Below, in pieces: positions 25,641 to 33,781 of a DNA stretch of 64,000 bases. Position 1 is the stretch's first letter, and each line of letters opens with the position of its first letter. The notes under the pieces are model-generated. The model had not been told where the DNA came from. It saw only the letters and a list, made by a program, of their open reading frames with translations, and did no database searches. The position numbers and the translations under genes are program-made. This DNA comes from Streptomyces polyasparticus (GTDB lineage: Bacteria; Actinomycetota; Actinomycetes; Streptomycetales; Streptomycetaceae). The stretch is from the NCBI RefSeq assembly GCF_014493765.1, contig NZ_JACTVJ010000014.1, positions 1 through 64,000 of the forward strand. Direction: 5' to 3'.

Positions 25641-26288
25641 ATGACAGGACAAGTGCGTACCGTCGACGGCCGCGTGGCCGGACGGCGTGGGCAGGCGACG
25701 CGTCAGAAGCTGCTCGACTGCCTCAGCGAGATGCTCAGTTCCTCGCCCTACCGTGACGTCAAAGTCATCGATGTGGCGCGGAAAGCGGGCACTTCACCCG
25801 CGACCTTCTATCAGTACTTTCCCGATGTCGAAGGCGCCGTCCTGGAGATCGCGGAGCAAATGGCCGCGGAGGGCGCCGGGTTGACCGATGTCCTCGCCGA
25901 ACGCTCCTGGGTGGGCAAGGCCGGCTGGCAGGCCGCTCAGGAACTCGTCGACGGATTCCTCGAGTTCTGGCGCAAGAACGACGCCATTCTGCGCGTCGTG
26001 GACCTCGGCGCGGCCGAGGGCGACAAGCGCTTCTACAAAATCCGGATGAAAATCCTGAACTCGGTCACCAACTCCCTTACCGACACGGTCAAGGACCTCC
26101 AGGACAAGGGCAAGGTCGACAAGGACGTCAATGCCGCGGCGATGGCGGGCTCGCTCGTCGCGATGCTCGCGTCGGTCGCCTCGCACCAGAAGGGTTTCTC
26201 GACCTGGGGCGTGAAGCAGGCCGAACTCAAGCCGAATCTCGCGCTGTTGGTGCACCTGGGCATCACCGGAAAGAAGCCGACGAAGTAA
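25641..26288 (+). CDS. TetR-family transcriptional regulator (candidate regulator of the CTGACG regulon)
   Basis: 215 residues. The helix-turn-helix is DVKVIDVARKAGTSPATFYQYF (about 38-59), with RRGQATRQKLLDCLSEML in front. The large C-terminal ligand domain resembles those of actinobacterial lipid-responsive TetR proteins. It is the only TetR gene in the window without a dedicated operator pair of another type and lies centrally among the CTGACG-controlled units. No CTGACG palindrome is found in its own promoter; a TTCCG-TAC-CGGAA dyad at 25480-25492 may be its autoregulatory site or unrelated. The gap upstream (25387-25640) holds nothing else I recognise. Confidence 0.85.
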   Translation: MTGQVRTVDGRVAGRRGQATRQKLLDCLSEMLSSSPYRDVKVIDVARKAGTSPATFYQYFPDVEGAVLEIAEQMAAEGAGLTDVLAERSWVGKAGWQAAQELVDGFLEFWRKNDAILRVVDLGAAEGDKRFYKIRMKILNSVTNSLTDTVKDLQDKGKVDKDVNAAAMAGSLVAMLASVASHQKGFSTWGVKQAELKPNLALLVHLGITGKKPTK

Positions 26289-26320
26289 TCCTCGGCCTTG
26301 CACGGCACTGCTCCTGTCAT

Positions 26321-26364
26321 ACGGGCGGCGGCCACCCTCTCCGTGGAGGGTGACCGCCGCCCGT
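26321..26364. terminator. Bidirectional hairpin terminator
   Basis: Arms 26321-26339 and 26346-26364 (ACGGGCGGCGG...CCGCCGCCCGT) pair over 19 positions with one mismatch, between the TetR gene and the convergent nitroreductase-like gene. Confidence 0.8.
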
Positions 26365-26377
26365 TTCTCGTCGCCGC

Positions 26378-26860
26378 CTACGAGCCGGTACGGCGCTCGA
26401 TCCGGAAGAGCCGTATCTCCCGGTCCACGCGCGCCTGATACGTCGCGTACGGCGGCCAGAACTTCAGGCACTTCTCCCACGCGGCGGCCCGCTCGTCGCC
26501 TTCGAGCAGCCGGGCCGTCACCGCAATGTCCGTGCCCTTCCAGCTGATCTCCGCCTCGGGGTTCTTCAGGAGGTTCACCGTCCATACGGGATGTCCGGGG
26601 CGCCCGAAGTTGGAGCCGATCAGAATCCAGGTGCCGGTGTCCTCCTCGGGCATGCACGCGAGCGGAGTACGCCGCGGGATCCCGCTCTTGGCGCCCTTGA
26701 CCGTGAGGATGACGCCCGGCAGCATCTGCGCGCTGAGCATCACCTTGCCGCGCGTGAGCTTGTGCACGGCCCGGTCCATCGCGGGCACGAAGTGCGGCCC
26801 GACCTTCATGAACAGCTTGCTCGACGACACCTTCTGCATGAGCTTCACTCCGGGCGGCAT
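26378..26860 (-). CDS. Deazaflavin (F420)-dependent nitroreductase family protein
   Basis: 160-residue split-barrel protein of the F420-dependent Ddn/FGD-like nitroreductase family. The characteristic segments are GVILTVKGAKSGIPRRTPLACMPEE, WILIGSNFGRPGHPVWTVNLLKNPEAEI and WPPYATYQARVDREIRLFRIE. Members reduce activated double bonds or nitro groups using F420H2. The ATG at 26860 overlaps the stop of the acyl-CoA dehydrogenase gene by one base, so both are translated from one mRNA controlled by operator site 8. A longer in-frame extension upstream has no ribosome site and is rejected. Confidence 0.87.
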   Translation of the reverse strand: MPPGVKLMQKVSSSKLFMKVGPHFVPAMDRAVHKLTRGKVMLSAQMLPGVILTVKGAKSGIPRRTPLACMPEEDTGTWILIGSNFGRPGHPVWTVNLLKNPEAEISWKGTDIAVTARLLEGDERAAAWEKCLKFWPPYATYQARVDREIRLFRIERRTGS

Positions 26861-28098
26861 CAGACCGCCACCTCCTCCGCCTCGGCGAGAAACAGGCCGG
26901 CGTGGTCGGCCGCATGGGCACGCAGCCGGTGAACCGGACCGAAGAGCAGCTCGTCGCTCGCGGCCCGCTTGAAGTACAGATGCGCCTCGTGCTCCCAGGT
27001 GAACCCGATCCCGCCGTGCAGCTGGATCGCCTCCCCCGCGGCGGTCCGCAGCGCGTCGAGCGCCTGCGCGAGCGCGAGCCCGCCCACCCTTCCCCAAGCT
27101 CTCGACTCCGCTCGAGCAGGGGAGACCCCAATGCCATCTTCGCGCGCGGCGGCCCAGGCCGCGTAGTACGCGGCCGAACGCGCGGCCTGCACCGCCACGT
27201 ACACATCCGCGAGCCGGTGCTTCACCGCCTGGAACGAGCCGATGGCCCGCCCGAACTGCTCGCGCTGCTTGGCGTATTCGACGGTCCGCTCAAGGGCGCG
27301 GTCCGCGGCGCCGACGGCCTCGGCCGCGAGCACCGCGGCGGCGGCGTTCCCGGTGGCGGCGAGGGCCTCGGCGACCGTGCCCGCATCATCGGGCCCCAGC
27401 AACTCCGCCTCCGCGTCGCGCAGTTCGACCCGCGCCTGCGGCCGTGTCTCGTCCAGGGTCGTCTGCCGCACCCGTACGACACCGGCGCTGTCCGCCCGTA
27501 CGAGAAAGAGCAGCGCCCTCGACCGGGCGAACCCTCCCGTGTGCGCGGCGACGAGCAGCAGATCGGCGCTGTGACCGTCGAGCACCTGCTCGGCCTGCCC
27601 GTACAGTCGCCAGCCCTCCTCGTCGCAGCGGGCCTGCACTCCGCCCGCGCGGCCGCCGCCCGCCCAGTCGCCCTGGTTCGCTCCCGCGAGCCCGAGCGCG
27701 GTCGCGAGCGCGGAGCCGGGCACGGCGAGCGCCGCGGTCAGCTCGCCCTGAGCGATCCGCGGCAGCAGCGCAGCGCGCTGCTCCTCGGTCCCGAGCCGCC
27801 GGATCAACGGCAGCGCGAGCGCGGCCGTGGCGAGCAGCGGCGACGGCAGCAGTACCCGCCCGGTCTCCTCGCAGGCGAGTGCGAGCTCTGTGGCCGTGCA
27901 CCCGACACCGCCGTGCTCCTCGTCGAGCGCGAGGCCGGGCAGGCCGAGCCGGGCGGCAAGGGTGCGCCACAGCTCCTCGTCGTGACCGGCGGGGGTACGG
28001 GCCGCCGCCTTGACCTCGTCGGGCCCCGCGCGCTTGGCCATGAGCTCGCGCAGCGTGCGGCGGATTTCGTCCTGCTCGGCAGTGAACGCGGCGTCCAT
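26860..28098 (-). CDS. Acyl-CoA dehydrogenase family protein carrying an inserted repeat
   Basis: 412-residue flavoprotein of the acyl-CoA dehydrogenase fold, introducing a double bond into a CoA ester. Features are VGCTATELALACEETGRVLLPSP, the YAKQREQFGRAIGSFQAVKHRLAD segment, and LHGGIGFTWEHEAHLYFKRA near the C-terminus. Between WAAAREDG and LALAQALDAL, about 15 extra residues (IGVSPARAESRAWGRVG) are encoded by a Streptomyces-type palindromic repeat (27083-27132), inserted without breaking the frame. ATG 28098 lies 41 bases from operator site 8. Followed by the F420 nitroreductase-like gene in the same operon. Confidence 0.85.
   Translation of the reverse strand: MDAAFTAEQDEIRRTLRELMAKRAGPDEVKAAARTPAGHDEELWRTLAARLGLPGLALDEEHGGVGCTATELALACEETGRVLLPSPLLATAALALPLIRRLGTEEQRAALLPRIAQGELTAALAVPGSALATALGLAGANQGDWAGGGRAGGVQARCDEEGWRLYGQAEQVLDGHSADLLLVAAHTGGFARSRALLFLVRADSAGVVRVRQTTLDETRPQARVELRDAEAELLGPDDAGTVAEALAATGNAAAAVLAAEAVGAADRALERTVEYAKQREQFGRAIGSFQAVKHRLADVYVAVQAARSAAYYAAWAAAREDGIGVSPARAESRAWGRVGGLALAQALDALRTAAGEAIQLHGGIGFTWEHEAHLYFKRAASDELLFGPVHRLRAHAADHAGLFLAEAEEVAV
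27083..27132. repeat. Palindromic Streptomyces-type repeat inserted in a coding region
   Basis: The stretch CTTCCCCAAGCTCTCGACTC followed by GCTCGAGCAGGGGAGACCCC forms an imperfect hairpin. It resembles a short repeat scattered in streptomycete genomes, mostly between genes. Here it lies within the acyl-CoA dehydrogenase gene, at a loop between two helices. Confidence 0.6.
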
Positions 28099-28139
28099 GA
28101 GCGGGCTCCTCCCCCGGGTCCCCTCTGGCGGCCCCGGAT

Positions 28140-28154
28140 CTGACGGCGCGTCAT
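28140..28154. promoter_or_regulatory. CTGACG-type operator, site 8
   Basis: CTGACGGCGCGTCAT, outer-base mismatch. Upstream of the acyl-CoA dehydrogenase/nitroreductase operon. Confidence 0.75.
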
Positions 28155-28229
28155 GTTAGGTCTTGCGCGGCGAGATGCACAGGGGTGGAGGCTGCTTTGT
28201 CGGTCCGGCCCGCGGCACGGGGGCCGATG

Positions 28230-29065
28230 CGCTGCGGCTGGTTCTCGGTGGGGGGCCTTGCTTGGTCCTTGTTTGGGCCTTGTTCGGCCCTTGCCGGGAA
28301 TCTCGGCTGGGCCGCGGCGGGGGGCCTTGCTTGGCCCTTGCCGGGAGTCTCGGTTGGGCCGCGGCGGGGGGCCTTGCTTGGCCCTTACCGGGAGTCTCGG
28401 TTGGGCCGCGCCGGGGGCCAGCTTGGCCCTTACCGGGAGTCTCGGCTAGGGCGCGCCCGGGGGCCCGCTTGGCCCCGGCGGGGGAGGCTGTTTGGTCGTG
28501 CCGGGAGGCCCCGCCAGGCCCGCCGGGTAACCCTGGCTTGGCACTTGCCGGGAGTCCCCGCCAGGCCGCGCCGGGGGCACTGCTTGGCCCCGGCGGGGGA
28601 GGCTGTTTGGTCCTGCCGGGAGACCCCGCCAGGCCCCACCGGGAGACCCTTGCTTGGCATTTGCTGAGAGTCCCCGCCAGGCCGCGCGGGGGCCCTGCTT
28701 GGCCCCGGCGGGGGACGCTGTTTGGTCCTGCCGGGAGACCCCGCCAGGCCCCGCCGGGAGACCCGCTTGACCCCGCCGGGGGACGGACCTGACCCAGCCA
28801 GGAGATCGGCCCTCGCCCCGGCCGGGAGGTCGGCCCTCACTGTCGCGATCCCCCTTCAGCGTCCCCGTGGGCATCATGTGGGGACCCGGGCCGGTATGGC
28901 GTGGGCACCGGGGCCGGTTTGGCGTCGGCACCCAGGCCGGCACCGCGTGGGATCCGGGCCGGCATCGCGTCGGCACCCGGGCCGACATGGCGTGCACACC
29001 CGGCCGGCATCGCTGGGGCACCCCCGGCATGGCGTGGGCACCCGGGCCGGTACCCCGGGGCGTCG
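28230..29065. repeat. Degenerate tandem-repeat region without genes
   Basis: Between operator site 8 and the DUF1801 gene (about 900 bases) I see no credible gene. From 28230 to 28480, units of about 47 bases (GGGGCCTTGCTTGGCCCTTG, then CCGGGAGTCTCGGTTGGGCC) recur. From 28480 to 28790, longer units with GGCGGGGGAGGCTGTTTGG and GGGAGACCCCGCCAGGCC. From 28870 to 29060, shorter units around CACCCGGGCCGGCATGGCGT. Open frames through it are low-complexity and frame-incoherent. Confidence 0.75.
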
Positions 29066-29073
29066 GCGTCCCG

Positions 29074-29445
29074 TCAGCAGACGGTCCCCGGACCCTGCGC
29101 CGTAGCCCTGAGCAGATCCCTGACCAGCACGTAATCCACCTTGGCGGCGCTGCGGAACCGCAGGCATCCCTTGCCCATGTCCTGCCCGGCGAGCCGTTGC
29201 TCGAAGGCCTCGCGCACGTCGCTGCGCATCAGATAGAAGGAGATGTACTGCTTCTGATTGGCGAGCGCGATCTCCAACTCGCCGCCCCGGCGCACGTAAC
29301 CGGGCATCCCGTACGCCATGACCTCGTCGAACCCGTCGAGCTCACTGCGACACAACTCCCGCAACTTCCGCACGAGCTCCCGCCTCCCGTCATCCTCGAT
29401 CTCCCCGAGGTAGGCATCGACGTCCTGCGCACTGCTTTGGGCCAT
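29074..29445 (-). CDS. DUF1801 (YdhG-like) domain protein
   Basis: 123 residues. The order VDAYLGEIEDDGRRELVRKLRELC, YGMPGYVRRGGELEIALANQKQYISFYLM, and GKGCLRFRSAAKVDYVLVRDLLRAT is characteristic of the DUF1801 fold. Function unknown; homologues are often annotated as iron-chaperone or general stress proteins. The ATG at 29445 has no strong ribosome site. Isolated between two repeat-rich non-coding stretches, with no CTGACG operator. Confidence 0.8.
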   Translation of the reverse strand: MAQSSAQDVDAYLGEIEDDGRRELVRKLRELCRSELDGFDEVMAYGMPGYVRRGGELEIALANQKQYISFYLMRSDVREAFEQRLAGQDMGKGCLRFRSAAKVDYVLVRDLLRATAQGPGTVC

Positions 29446-29669
29446 GGCCCGAGTATCCCTTGCGGGGTGGGCGGCGGCACGGCGCGCTCACCCCCGGACG
29501 GGCTGCGCACGGCTGGCTGGAGGTACCTCGGCTGCAGCGCCTTGGCTGCGGTGCGGTCGGCTGCGGCACCTTCGCCGGGTGCGCCTGACCGCGGGACGCC
29601 TGGGCTGCGCTTCGGCCTACTGGGGTGAGGAGCGCCGGGGCTGGGCACCATCGCCGCCTGCGGGTGGTC

Positions 29670-29935
29670 TGCGCCTGCGGCGGCCAACTTTCCCCTACCC
29701 GCCCCTTCCCGAAACCGAGGGCTACGCCCCCGGACCCCGGGGTGGGTGGGCACCCCGGGTCGGCGGCCCCCGGGTCGGCGGACCCCCAGGTCGGCGGACC
29801 CCCAGGTCGGTGGACACCCCGGTCGGTGGACACCCCGGTCGGTGGACACCCCGGGTCGGTTGAGGTTTGGGGCTTCGCCCCTTGCCCCCTTGTCGCGCCT
29901 GAACGGCGCTCGTCCTCAAACGCCGGACGGGCTGG
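29670..29935. repeat. Dispersed palindromic element (reverse copy) plus 16-bp tandem repeats
   Basis: 29670-29740 carries CCCCTTCCCGAAACC and GGGCTACGCCCCCGG, the reverse of the element at 21.95 kb. At 29759-29870, GTCGGCGGACCCCCAG and GTCGGTGGACACCCCG repeat about seven times every 16 bases. GCTCGTCCTCAAACGCCGGACGGGC at about 29908-29932 is the outer end of the same dispersed family. Confidence 0.7.
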
Positions 29936-30159
29936 AGTTGGACGCTCCGTCCAGCGCGTCCAGCGCGTCCAGCACAGCCAGCACAGCCAGCGCGAGTCGG
30001 TGCACCCGCCGAGAGCCGGTGCGGGAGGCGCAGCCGGTGCGGGAGGCGCAGCCGGTGCGGGAGGCGCGGAGGCCTGAGTGCGCAGGCGGAGTTGGCGGCG
30101 CAGCGGGGGTGCGTGGGTGGTCAGGGGGTGCGGAGGGGCTCCGCCTGCAGCCGCACAGC

Positions 30160-30350
30160 GGCCAGCGGGGAAGCCCCACCCGCCCGCAGTCGCGCACCGG
30201 TTGGCGCAGAAGCCCACCCGGCCCGCAGCCGCGCACCGCCGGGGCAGAAGCCCACGCACCTGCAGTCGGGACCCGCCGGGACAGAAACCCACCCGCCAGC
30301 AGCCGGGCCCCGCCGAGACAGAAGCCCACCCGGCCTGCAGTCGCGATACG
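30160..30350. repeat. 37-38 bp tandem repeat
   Basis: The anchor CAGAAGCCCACC recurs at 30207, 30245, 30282 and 30319 within a gene-free stretch (29446-30813 holds no credible gene). Confidence 0.65.
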
Positions 30351-30362
30351 GCCGGAGGGGAC

Positions 30363-30455
30363 GGGGTGGGGTGCCTGGTTTTCGGGCGGTCCGAGACGAC
30401 AACGCGAGTCCCTCGGTACCGGCCCACATTGCCCGAAAACCAGGTACCCCACCCC
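30363..30455. repeat. Long inverted repeat with 25-base arms
   Basis: Left arm 30363-30387 (GGGGTGGGGTGCCTGGTTTT...) and right arm 30431-30455 are complementary at 24 of 25 positions, around a 43-base loop. It could be a miniature inverted-repeat element or a strong terminator; there is no gene end next to it. Confidence 0.7.
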
Positions 30456-30542
30456 GGCACCGACCCAAAAGACGAACCGCAGGCGGCAAAGCACACCGAC
30501 GGGAAGCCAGACACAAAGCAGCAGCCGGCACAGCGCACCGGA

Positions 30543-30700
30543 AGAACGCCGGCTACGAAGCCGCAGCCCGAGCCGCACCGGACAGAGAGCCGGCCAAGAA
30601 GCCACAGCCCCACTGCGCGACGTACAGAGAGCCGGCCAAGAAGCCACAGCCCCACTGCGCGACGGACGGAGAGCCGGCCACGAAGCCGCACCCAAGCAGC
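30543..30700. repeat. 42-bp tandem repeat
   Basis: GAGAGCCGGCCAAGAAGCC followed by ACAGCCCCACTGCGCGACG recurs at 30585, 30627 and 30669 with a partial first copy. No credible gene. Confidence 0.65.
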
Positions 30701-30813
30701 AGAGGGGGCCTGGGGGCGAGAGCCACCAGCGGGGGCCCGGGGGCAGAGCCCCCGTGACCTCAACCTCCAGGCCAGCACCCCCGCCCCCTCAACACCTGCC
30801 CCACCCACCAAAT

Positions 30814-30828
30814 CTGATGTACCGTCAG
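30814..30828 (+). promoter_or_regulatory. CTGACG-type operator, site 9
   Basis: CTGATGTACCGTCAG ends only four bases before the start codon of the second thiolase-like gene. It would overlap the -10 region if the transcript is leaderless. Confidence 0.75.
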
Positions 30829-30832
30829 ATTC

Positions 30833-32011
30833 ATGCCCACCGCCATATCCAGCGCCCACCGCAAGGTGGCCATCGCCGGAGTCGCGCTCTCCGACTGCGG
30901 CAAGGTAGACGACGCCACCCCCTACGCCCTGCACGCCCAGGCCGCCCGCCGAGCCCTCGCGGACTCCGGGCTCGACAAGGGCCTCATCGACGGCTTCGCG
31001 TCCGCCGGCCTCGGCATCCTCGCCCCCGTGGAGGTCGCCGAATACCTCGGCATCAAGCCCACCTGGGTCGACTCCACCTCCGTGGGCGGCTCCACCTGGG
31101 AGGTGATGGCCGCCCACGCCGCCGACGCCATCGCGCAGGGCCACGCCAACGCCGTGCTCCTCGTCTACGGATCCACCGCCCGCGCCGACATCAAGGCCAG
31201 GCGCCGCACCTCGAACCTCTCCTTCGGCGCCCGCGGACCGCTCCAGTTCGAGGTCCCGTACGGCCACACCCTCATCTCGAAGTACGCGATGGCCGCCCGC
31301 CGCCACATGCACGAGTACGGCACGACCCTCGAGCAGCTCGCCGAAGTCGCCGTACAGGCAAGGGCGAACGCCGCGCACAACCCGGACGCGATGTTCCGCG
31401 ACCCCATCACGGTCGACGACGTACTGGCCGGCCCCATGATCGCGGACCCGTTCACGAAGCTGCACTGCTGCATACGCTCCGACGGCGGCGCGGCCGTGCT
31501 GCTCGTCGCCGAGGAGTACGTGGCCGACTCCGCGAAGGCCCCGGTCTGGGTGCTCGGCGCCGGCGAGCACGTCTCGCACACCACGATGTCCGAGTGGGAG
31601 GACTTCACCGTCTCCCCCGCCGCCGTCAGCGGAAAGCTCGCGTTCGAGCGGGCCGGTGTCACCCCGGCCGACATCGACATCGCCGAGATCTACGACGCCT
31701 TCACGTATATGACGCTCGTGACCCTGGAGGACCTCGGCTTCTGCGCGAAGGGCGAGGGCGGCGCCTTCGTCGAGAAGGGCCGGCTGACCTTGACCGGCGA
31801 CCTCCCGACCAACACGGACGGCGGCGGGCTCTCGGCCCAGCACCCCGGGATGCGCGGCCTGTTCCTGCTCGTGGAGGCGGTACGGCAGCTGCGCGGCGAG
31901 GCGGGCGACGGCCAGGTGCGCAAGGCCGGCGGCCGACTGCCCGAGCTGGCGGTGGCCTCGGGGACGGGCGGCTGGTTCTGCTCCGCGGGCACGGTGATCC
32001 TCGGACGCTGA
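30833..32011 (+). CDS. Thiolase-like lipid-transfer protein (Ltp2-type aldolase candidate), copy 2
   Basis: 392-residue thiolase-fold protein. Segments are VAIAGVALSDCGKVDD near the N-terminus, AEIYDAFTYMTLVTLEDLGFCAKGEGGAFV, and LPTNTDGGGLSAQHPG. The expected nucleophile region reads STSVGGSTWE without Cys, as in Ltp2-like lyases. The C-terminal FCAKGEGG stretch is characteristic of mycobacterial Ltp2. No OB-fold gene follows directly; the nearest is the DUF35 gene at 34733-35200, 2.7 kb away under its own operator. ATG 30833 has no ribosome site and sits four bases after operator site 9, so a leaderless mRNA is likely. Confidence 0.83.
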   Translation: MPTAISSAHRKVAIAGVALSDCGKVDDATPYALHAQAARRALADSGLDKGLIDGFASAGLGILAPVEVAEYLGIKPTWVDSTSVGGSTWEVMAAHAADAIAQGHANAVLLVYGSTARADIKARRRTSNLSFGARGPLQFEVPYGHTLISKYAMAARRHMHEYGTTLEQLAEVAVQARANAAHNPDAMFRDPITVDDVLAGPMIADPFTKLHCCIRSDGGAAVLLVAEEYVADSAKAPVWVLGAGEHVSHTTMSEWEDFTVSPAAVSGKLAFERAGVTPADIDIAEIYDAFTYMTLVTLEDLGFCAKGEGGAFVEKGRLTLTGDLPTNTDGGGLSAQHPGMRGLFLLVEAVRQLRGEAGDGQVRKAGGRLPELAVASGTGGWFCSAGTVILGR

Positions 32012-32034
32012 GCCGTTCGGGCTACGGAGAGCCG

Positions 32035-32200
32035 GCGAGCTGTCGGCAGCGCGGGTGGACCCAGTCGGAGGGGGTACAGCAGCGCGGGAGGACCCAGTCG
32101 GAGGGGTACAGCAGCGCGGGAGGACCCAGCCGGAGGGGGGACCAGCAGCACGGGAGGACCCAGCCGGCGGGCGGGCGGGCGGGTCCAGCACGCCAAGGGC
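32035..32200. repeat. Tandem G/C repeats after the thiolase-like gene
   Basis: CAGCAGCGCGGGAGGACCCAG recurs about every 33 bases. Non-coding. Followed by the terminator at 32225. Confidence 0.6.
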
Positions 32201-32224
32201 CCCGCACACCAAGGGCCCAGCACG

Positions 32225-32265
32225 CGGGCGGGGGCCGACGGCAGCAAGCCGTCGGCCCCCGCCCG
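32225..32265. terminator. Very strong hairpin terminator
   Basis: CGGGCGGGGGCCGACGGC (32225-32242) pairs perfectly with 32248-32265, an 18-bp stem with AGCAA loop. Confidence 0.8.
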
Positions 32266-32299
32266 TATCGCAGACGCCGGTTCAGCCGAGGAGTCGGCC

Positions 32300-32461
32300 G
32301 GACCGGGCCGACCGAAGCGGGACAACCGGACCAGGCCGACCGAGGCGGACCGACCGAACCGGTCGAACCGAACCGGTCGAACCGAAGCGGACCAACCGAA
32401 GCGGTCGAACCGAAGCCGACCAACCGAAGCGAACCGGCCGATCCGGATCAGCCGAAGCAGA
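32300..32461. repeat. Short tandem repeats of ACCGAAGCGG type
   Basis: Twelve-base-like units ACCGAAGCGGNC and GTCGAACCGA run up to the end of the secreted-protein gene. No gene is seen between the terminator and this point. Confidence 0.6.
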
Positions 32462-32986
32462 TCAGCCGAAGAACGGGATCTTGAACTCCGGCAGCTTCGT
32501 CCCGGTCGGCAGCTTGATGCTCGACGGGTCGAGCGGCTTGGCGACGAGCTTGATCGCGGCGTCGAGGCTGAGCGCGCTCACGATGTTCGCCACCGCGGTG
32601 TTCACCAGCGAGATCGAGGCCAGGACCTTGTCCGTGTCCTTCTTCTCGATGGCGTCGACCAGCGCCGAGGCCTGGACGGAGAGGCCCGCCATCGCCGCTT
32701 CCAGCTGCGGGACGTCCTCCGGCGCGGGCGCCGTGAGCGCGCGGTCGAAGGCGGCGCGGTAGGCGTCCGCGTCGACCGTGCCCTGCTCGACGTCGGCGAC
32801 CAGGCTCTCCGCCGTGGCCGCGTACGCGCGCAGCATGTCCTCGTACGCGGCCACGGAGGCGGCCGGAACGGCGGCACGCACCGGCGCCTGGGCGACGGCG
32901 GCGTAGGAGCCGCCCGCGGCACCGAGGACGACGGAGCCCGCGAGGACCGCGCCGATGACGGCGCGGGCGGTGGTGTGCTTCTGCAT
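32462..32986 (-). CDS. Secreted alpha-helical hypothetical protein
   Basis: 174 residues with a signal peptide (MQKHTTARAVIGAVLAGSVVLGAAGGSYA, cleavage probably after AVA). The mature part is predicted largely helical and rich in Ala (ASVAAYEDMLRAYAATAESLVADVEQG), and ends with a Pro/Lys-rich tail KLPTGTKLPEFKIPFFG. The ATG at 32986 immediately precedes the signal peptide. A longer frame upstream is rejected. No recognised family and no operator nearby. Confidence 0.72.
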   Translation of the reverse strand: MQKHTTARAVIGAVLAGSVVLGAAGGSYAAVAQAPVRAAVPAASVAAYEDMLRAYAATAESLVADVEQGTVDADAYRAAFDRALTAPAPEDVPQLEAAMAGLSVQASALVDAIEKKDTDKVLASISLVNTAVANIVSALSLDAAIKLVAKPLDPSSIKLPTGTKLPEFKIPFFG

Positions 32987-33198
32987 GAGGGGGGTCCCTT
33001 CCGGGGTTCTGGGTCGATCGGGTTGAGGGAACGGGCCGGCCCTGACCACAGCCTGTGACCACCCATGACCCTCCGCAACCGCAAGGGTCCGAACAGGAGT
33101 GCCAGGCCTCGCGGGGCCCCGTCGGAACACCGGCGCCGGGCCATGCGTTCTCCCGCGTGACGGACCCGAAGACGTGACCGCAACCGAAGGAGTCAGCC

Positions 33199-33624
33199 AT
33201 GGCACTGAGTCGCGAAGAGCGGGAAGAGTTCCTCGCCGAGCCGCATGTCGCCGCCCTGTCCGTCGACGGAGGCGAAGGGCGCGCACCCCTGACGGTGCCG
33301 GTCTGGTACCAGTACGCGCCCGGCGGCGACATCTGGGTCCACACCGGCAAGGGGTCGCGCAAGCACCAACTCATCGAGAACGCAGGCCGGTTCACGCTCA
33401 TGGTGGACCGCCTGACCCCGACCGTGCGCTATGTCTCCGTCGAGGGCTCGGTGATCTCCACGGTCCCGGCGACCCACGAGCACCTGGTCGAGATCTCCTC
33501 GCGCTACATGCCGCCCGAGAAGCTCGCCGGATACCTGGAGTACGCCGAGAAGAACCACGGCGAAGCGGTCATCATCACGCTGCGCCCTGAGCACTGGATC
33601 TCCTCGGACCTCGGCGCCTTCTGA
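33199..33624 (+). CDS. Pyridoxamine 5'-phosphate oxidase-fold (FMN or F420 binding) protein
   Basis: 141-residue split-barrel protein. It begins MALSREEREEFLAEPHVAALSV and continues with LTVPVWYQYAPGGDIWVHTGKGSRKHQLIEN and TLMVDRLTPTVRYVSVEG, the pattern of small PPOX-class flavin/F420-dependent reductases. It lacks the C-terminal part of true PdxH. ATG 33199 has AGGAG six bases upstream. Monocistronic; substrate unknown. Confidence 0.82.
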   Translation: MALSREEREEFLAEPHVAALSVDGGEGRAPLTVPVWYQYAPGGDIWVHTGKGSRKHQLIENAGRFTLMVDRLTPTVRYVSVEGSVISTVPATHEHLVEISSRYMPPEKLAGYLEYAEKNHGEAVIITLRPEHWISSDLGAF

Positions 33625-33649
33625 GCCGACGGGTGGGTGCGGCGGCGGC

Positions 33650-33770
33650 TCCTGCCGCTCGGGCGGCCCCTGCCGCTCGGGCGGCCCCTGCCGCTCGGGC
33701 TGCTCGGGCCGCCCAGGCTGCTCGGGCCGCTTGAGCCGCCCGGGCTGCCCAGGCCGCCCAGGTGCGTACG
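33650..33770. repeat. 18-bp tandem repeats before the PdxH-like gene
   Basis: GGGCGGCCCCTGCCGCTC occurs three times in tandem and then decays into CCGCCCAGGCTGCTCGGG units. Non-coding. Confidence 0.65.
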
Positions 33771-33781
33771 AGAATCCCCGT

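Noticed and set aside
25630-25644. CTGACGGCATGACAG at the TetR start codon as a further regulon operator
   Set aside because: The right half does not match CGTCAG (three of six bases), so there is no inverted repeat.
28153-28792. Open frames in the repeat region as large secreted or repeat proteins
   Set aside because: The repeats shift frame between units, no ribosome site is seen, and the peptides are low-complexity in every frame.
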